IMG/VR virus record: IMGVR_UViG_3300042540_000280
Coordinates: 1 to 22,560 of that record
Origin: a virus
Strand: one strand, 5' to 3'
DNA: 22,560 nt
Shown here: positions 19,697-22,560 of the stretch, in pieces
Layout: every line of letters begins with the position of its first letter
Position numbering within the stretch: the stretch's first letter is position 1
The notes under the pieces: generated by a model
Told to the model about the DNA's origin: nothing
The model's database searches: none
What the model saw: the letters and a program-made list of their open reading frames with translations, nothing else
Translations under genes and position numbers: made by a program

Positions 19697-20418
19697 TTTA
19701 CGATCCCCCATGCCCGCTCATGCGGAGTGCCGCTCGACCAGTAGTCGGTCGTGTGCTGCTGCACCTTGCCGCCCGCGTCCTGCCTGGACGGCCAGGTGAT
19801 CATCAACTCGGCGTGGCCGATGCTGATCTGGGTCGCCATGCCCAGCGTGTTGCCGGCCTTCGCCCACGCCCGCCAGAAGTAGATGTCCTCGTCCACATGG
19901 CCGCCCGTCCACTCGCCCTTGTCGTTGGCGTGGGCCAGGAACCACGGCTTCTCGACCTTCTTGAGAGCCGCCGTGCGGAACAGGGTGCAGCCGAAGTGGG
20001 CCGTCTCGACCCGCTGGACGGGCTTCGCGAACCAGTCGTCCTCGACGGAAGTCTTGTCCTCCGGGGCGACGCCGGGGAGGGCGAACATCACCGAACTGCT
20101 CTCCCGCTTCTGTTGCAGCGGGGCGATGGCGTCCACGCCGGAGAAGTAGAGCAGCGTCATCAGCGCCTCGACGGTGCGAGGGGTGAAGACGCTGTCGTAG
20201 TCGATCGTCAGGATGACGTCGTAGTCGTCGATGACGCTCTCCATCGACCTCTGGACGCATTGGCCCCAGAACGCACCGGAGTGCTTGACGATGGGAATCT
20301 TGTGAGGCGTCAGCGCCTGCGAGACGCAGAAGAAGTTGTCAGTGAAGCCGAGGCGAGGGGTGCTCATCAGAGCAACGACCTTCGCCTCGGCTTCGCACTG
20401 ACCTACACGCAGCAACAT
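19693..20418 (-). CDS. GT-A fold glycosyltransferase-like protein
   Basis: This 241-residue protein has an N-terminal Rossmann-like start (AKVVALMSTPRLGF). DYDVILTIDYDSVF follows, with a DxD-type metal and nucleotide-sugar site at Asp73-Tyr-Asp75. Later comes HFGCTLFRTAALKKV, then a GGHVDEDIYFWRAWAKAG segment (172-189) whose acidic DED fits the catalytic position of inverting GT-A enzymes. It would transfer sugar from a nucleotide sugar to an unknown acceptor. It has no signal or membrane segment, so it acts in the cytoplasm. It lies between head-protein and connector genes, which suggests glycosylation of a virion protein. DNA base glycosylation is a less likely alternative. The ATG at 20418 follows AAGGAG, which is buried in a predicted hairpin. 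Confidence 0.8.
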   Translation of the reverse strand: MLLRVGQCEAEAKVVALMSTPRLGFTDNFFCVSQALTPHKIPIVKHSGAFWGQCVQRSMESVIDDYDVILTIDYDSVFTPRTVEALMTLLYFSGVDAIAPLQQKRESSSVMFALPGVAPEDKTSVEDDWFAKPVQRVETAHFGCTLFRTAALKKVEKPWFLAHANDKGEWTGGHVDEDIYFWRAWAKAGNTLGMATQISIGHAELMITWPSRQDAGGKVQQHTTDYWSSGTPHERAWGIVK

Positions 20419-20422
20419 GGGA

Positions 20423-20440
20423 CGCTCCTTGTGAGGAGCG
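20423..20440 (-). promoter_or_regulatory. Hairpin sequestering the glycosyltransferase ribosome binding site
   Basis: On the minus-strand RNA, CGCUCCU, a CACA tetraloop and AGGAGCG form a perfect 7-bp stem. The 3' arm contains the whole Shine-Dalgarno AGGAG, ending 4 nt before the ATG at 20418. Unlike most junctions here, this gene has a 79-bp gap upstream (20419-20497) and no coupling overlap. Translation of the gene could therefore be held low or made conditional. The gap also contains a second weak inverted pair (GGCGC/GCGCC at 20441-20457). Confidence 0.5.
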
Positions 20441-20497
20441 GGCGCGCCTCATGCGCCTTTGTCGGCCGTCCTTGGCCGTCCCGCATGGAATACGGGA

Positions 20498-20941
20498 TCA
20501 GCCTCGAACCAGACCGATGACGTTGGCCTGGGCCGCGTTTTCGGGCGACACCTCGGCGCGACCAAGCCGGCCGACGATCGCCACGGTGGCAGAGGCACCT
20601 GGGGTGTAGGACACCTTCAGGTATCGCTTCTTCGCCTTCGTGTCGATGTCCATCTTGAGGATGGACGCCGAGCCGGTCGCGGAAACCGCGATCGCGGGGA
20701 TCGAGAAGCCGCCGCTGCCGCCGCCGACGAGGGCGGTGACGTTGGAGTAGGACGAGTTGTCGTCCGACTCCTCGACCTTCACCGCGTTGGCGAAGACCGT
20801 GCTGGCGTTCGACGCGCGGATGACGGTCACGCTGGCGTGATCGTATCCGAGGGTGTCGATCGTCAGCGTGGCGGTCGCCGTCGCGCCGACAGCCGCCGTG
20901 GGGAGTTCGGCGACGACCCGATGGTTCTGAGCGTGAATCAT
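20498..20941 (-). CDS. Beta-rich head (decoration-like) protein
   Basis: This 147-residue protein lies 21 bp after the capsid gene stop, the usual position of a decoration or head-stabilising protein. It starts MIHAQNHRVVAELPTAAVGA at ATG 20941. It is Thr/Ser/Val/Ala-rich with alternating strands (TATLTIDTLGYDHASVTVIR; AKKRYLKVSYTPGASATVAIVG), consistent with a jelly-roll or beta-barrel. It does not match the classical gpD sequence, so the decoration role is positional. A fibre-type head protein is the alternative. Confidence 0.72.
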   Translation of the reverse strand: MIHAQNHRVVAELPTAAVGATATATLTIDTLGYDHASVTVIRASNASTVFANAVKVEESDDNSSYSNVTALVGGGSGGFSIPAIAVSATGSASILKMDIDTKAKKRYLKVSYTPGASATVAIVGRLGRAEVSPENAAQANVIGLVRG

Positions 20942-20962
20942 CTGCTAGGTGCTCCTGTTAGA

Positions 20963-22306
20963 TCACGAGGCCGCCGACTTGAGGGCGACCACGGGGCCGG
21001 CCTCGCTCGTCGAGCCGAGGGTGTGGTGGTTGATGTCGAACCGCATGGTGCCCTGGAGCAGCACCTGATCGGTGGTGGCGTAGACCTGGTCGTACAGCCG
21101 CACCGAGAAGTCACGCCGCTTGGCGTAGATGCTCGAGAGGCCGAGGTTGCCGAAGAGCACCTTGACCTTGCTGGTGTCAGCGCCGAGGGTGCTGTTCATC
21201 ACATGCACCATCCGCACCGGGTAGCCGAGGAACGTCTCGCCGGCCGCCGACCCGATCTCGCTGACGGTGTTGCCACCGGCGGCGTACTTCAGGCGAGCGA
21301 TGCTGGCGGCGTAGCCGGCGGGGCTGACGTACCAGGCCGCGCCCTGGCGGGCGTAGATCGGCAGCTTGCCCATCGCACCGAGGAAGTCCTCGAGGTCGAG
21401 CGTCTCGAAGCCGGTGTTGCCGCTGGCGGCGGTGTGAACCGACGCCGTGTGGCTGCCGTTGTCGATCTTCGACACGATGCCGCGGATGCCGCCGAAGCTC
21501 GAGCTGCCGTCGCCGATCCACCCGCAGGTGTCGACGGTGTAGGCCAGCGAGGTGCTGAACTCCTGGGCACAGGCGTCGGCGATCGACACCACGGCGTCCT
21601 CGACGACCTCGGAACTCATCCGGCAGGCCACCGCGAGCTTCTTGGCCGTCAGCGAGACGTTGCCGTAGGTCGGCTCGCTCTCGGTGATGGCAGAGCCTTC
21701 GCCGATGAAGTAGGCCGACGTCCCGGTGAGCCGCTTGGGGATCACCAGGGTGTCACGGGCCATCGACACGTTCTCGGCGGCGCCGGGGAAGGTGCCGTAG
21801 GTTTCGACGAGCCGGATCACGCGGGCGGCGAACTCCTCGGGGACGAGAGCGCCACCGGCCGAGTTGCTGCCCTCGTTGAGGGCGCGGCCCTCGACGCCGT
21901 GGTCACGGCACCACCGGAGGTCGTCGGCGTTTTTGAACACGACGCCGCGAATCCACCGGCCGCAGCGGTACGCCTGCTCGACGGCCTCGGGGCTGTCGTT
22001 GAAGGCCCGCAGGCTCGTGTGATGCGGGTAGATCGCCCGAATCTCGGTCTTCTTGGGCTGCTCCGGCTCGACGGCCACCGGGGTCGGCGCGGGGGCGGCC
22101 TTCTCGACCACCGAACGCAGTTCCGCCTCCTTGGCGGCGAGCTTGCCCTCGAACTCGAGGTCGGTCTTGACGGTGTCGCACTCGTCGGAGAGCCGACGAA
22201 GCTCGGAGGTCTGGTCTTCCGACCGCTCGGCCACAGAGGCCAGTTCGTTCATCCGCGCGGCGATGGCCGCGGCACGATCCTGAAGACGCTTGAGGTTGCT
22301 CGCCAT
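20963..22306 (-). CDS. HK97-type major capsid protein
   Basis: This 447-residue protein has two parts. Residues 1 to about 70 form a charged coiled coil (LKRLQDRAAAIAARMNELA), like the HK97 delta scaffold domain, which is normally removed by the prohead protease. After a Pro-rich linker and a KKTEIRAIYPHHTSLRAF region (about 85-102), the HK97-fold body follows with GGALVPEEFAARVIRLVETYG (151-171), LAVACRMSSEVVEDA and a late DFSVRLYDQVYATTDQVLLQG segment. The body forms hexamers and pentamers of the shell. The ATG at 22306 (MASNLKRL) is chosen over an upstream in-frame extension because the coiled coil begins there; GGAG lies 11 nt upstream, a weak spacing. Confidence 0.95.
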   Translation of the reverse strand: MASNLKRLQDRAAAIAARMNELASVAERSEDQTSELRRLSDECDTVKTDLEFEGKLAAKEAELRSVVEKAAPAPTPVAVEPEQPKKTEIRAIYPHHTSLRAFNDSPEAVEQAYRCGRWIRGVVFKNADDLRWCRDHGVEGRALNEGSNSAGGALVPEEFAARVIRLVETYGTFPGAAENVSMARDTLVIPKRLTGTSAYFIGEGSAITESEPTYGNVSLTAKKLAVACRMSSEVVEDAVVSIADACAQEFSTSLAYTVDTCGWIGDGSSSFGGIRGIVSKIDNGSHTASVHTAASGNTGFETLDLEDFLGAMGKLPIYARQGAAWYVSPAGYAASIARLKYAAGGNTVSEIGSAAGETFLGYPVRMVHVMNSTLGADTSKVKVLFGNLGLSSIYAKRRDFSVRLYDQVYATTDQVLLQGTMRFDINHHTLGSTSEAGPVVALKSAAS

Positions 22307-22420
22307 GATGGCCTGCTCCGTATTGAGCCGGCCAGGCGGGCATGGAGATGCGCGACGGCCGGCGGGGTGTTGATCCCGCAAGCGCGCCGCGCCTTGCATC
22401 CGCAAGACACTCGCACTGCT

Positions 22421-22440
22421 CTCGCGACATCCATCGCGAG
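22421..22440 (-). other. Stem-loop upstream of the capsid gene
   Basis: CTCGCGA and TCGCGAG form perfect 7-bp arms with a 6-nt loop in the 165-bp gap between the partial upstream gene and the capsid start. A second small hairpin (CTTGC/GCAAG) lies near 22393-22406. There is no T-run, so it is not a clear intrinsic terminator. It may be an RNA processing or stabilising element for capsid mRNA. The rest of the gap shows no convincing gene. Confidence 0.35.
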
Positions 22441-22471
22441 CATTGTGTCTACTTGTAGGCTACCGCGTCGA

Positions 22472-22560
22472 CTACTTGCCGTGCAACGGAGTCGACATGA
22501 TCGCTGCCTTCAGCGCCGCCGCCTTGCCGATGTAGTCGGTGGTGTCGGCCATCGATCGCG
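22472..22560 (-). CDS. Partial C-terminal end of an upstream gene (possible prohead protease)
   Basis: A frame open to the right edge ends in TAG at 22472-22474 and reads MADTTDYIGKAAALKAAIMS over its start, ending TPLHGK. It could be the tail of a longer gene entering from the right, or a short gene starting at ATG 22552. In HK97-like order the gene before the capsid is usually the prohead protease, but only 29 codons are visible and no protease motif can be checked. Confidence 0.4.
   Translation of the reverse strand, partial: RSMADTTDYIGKAAALKAAIMSTPLHGK

Noticed and set aside
20419-20497. Intrinsic terminator after the head beta protein
   Set aside because: The inverted repeats are not followed by a T-run on the minus strand. 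The clearest stem instead buries a ribosome binding site.
22249-22443. Minus-strand 64-codon frame overlapping the capsid N-terminus
   Set aside because: Most of its last part lies inside the capsid coding region in another frame, and it has no ribosome binding site of note. Probably chance.
1-22560. tRNA genes and attachment sites
   Set aside because: No tRNA cloverleaf was noticed by eye, and no repeated core could be paired as attL and attR inside the window. A tRNA scan and flanking sequence would be needed.

Overview
The window is a dense, high-GC stretch of a tailed-phage genome (prophage or free phage) with siphovirus-type head and tail genes. It carries about 30 genes. The largest gap between convincing genes is about 170 bp (529-698), so no stretch over 300 bp lacks a gene. 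The host cannot be fixed from sequence alone. The high GC and the set of small beta-rich structural proteins remind me of phages of Planctomycetota or similar high-GC bacteria, but that is weak inference.

Left end (1-1823). A divergent control region separates a minus-strand DNA-binding protein that runs off the left edge from a plus-strand pair, a 67-residue protein and a tyrosine integrase. The 170 bp between them holds two short palindromes and a sigma-70-like promoter overlapping one of them, which looks like a lysogeny or excision switch. The integrase ends tail-to-tail with, and overlaps, the last gene of a long minus-strand operon.

Main operon (22560 down to 1801, minus strand). Transcription runs right to left. 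In order: the end of an upstream gene (possibly the prohead protease), HK97-type major capsid protein, a beta-rich head protein, a GT-A glycosyltransferase, a 65-residue protein, gp6-like connector, two related beta-sandwich proteins, head closure protein, HK97 gp10-like protein, DUF3168-like tail completion protein, two paralogous tail-tube-like proteins, tail chaperones G and G-T joined by a canonical -1 frameshift site, and a 1293-residue tape measure protein. Then come tail-tip or adsorption proteins, including an extremely cysteine-rich one. Next is a cassette of a small HELLH metallopeptidase, a helix-turn-helix-like protein, a metallophosphoesterase, a dCMP-deaminase-like protein and a dNMP kinase. 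Last are a beta-rich protein, a holin-like membrane protein, a fibre-like protein, a 563-residue LamG-type adhesin and a 104-residue protein.

Most junctions overlap as ATGA, GTGA, TGATG or TAATG, so translational coupling is expected nearly throughout, and I used these overlaps to choose starts. The points most worth follow-up are the G-T frameshift site, the cysteine-rich polyproline protein, the glycosyltransferase whose ribosome binding site lies in a perfect hairpin, the repeated HTH/GRPR protein with its operator-like palindromes, and the nucleotide-enzyme cassette inside the late operon. No endolysin, terminase, portal or replication gene is in the window.
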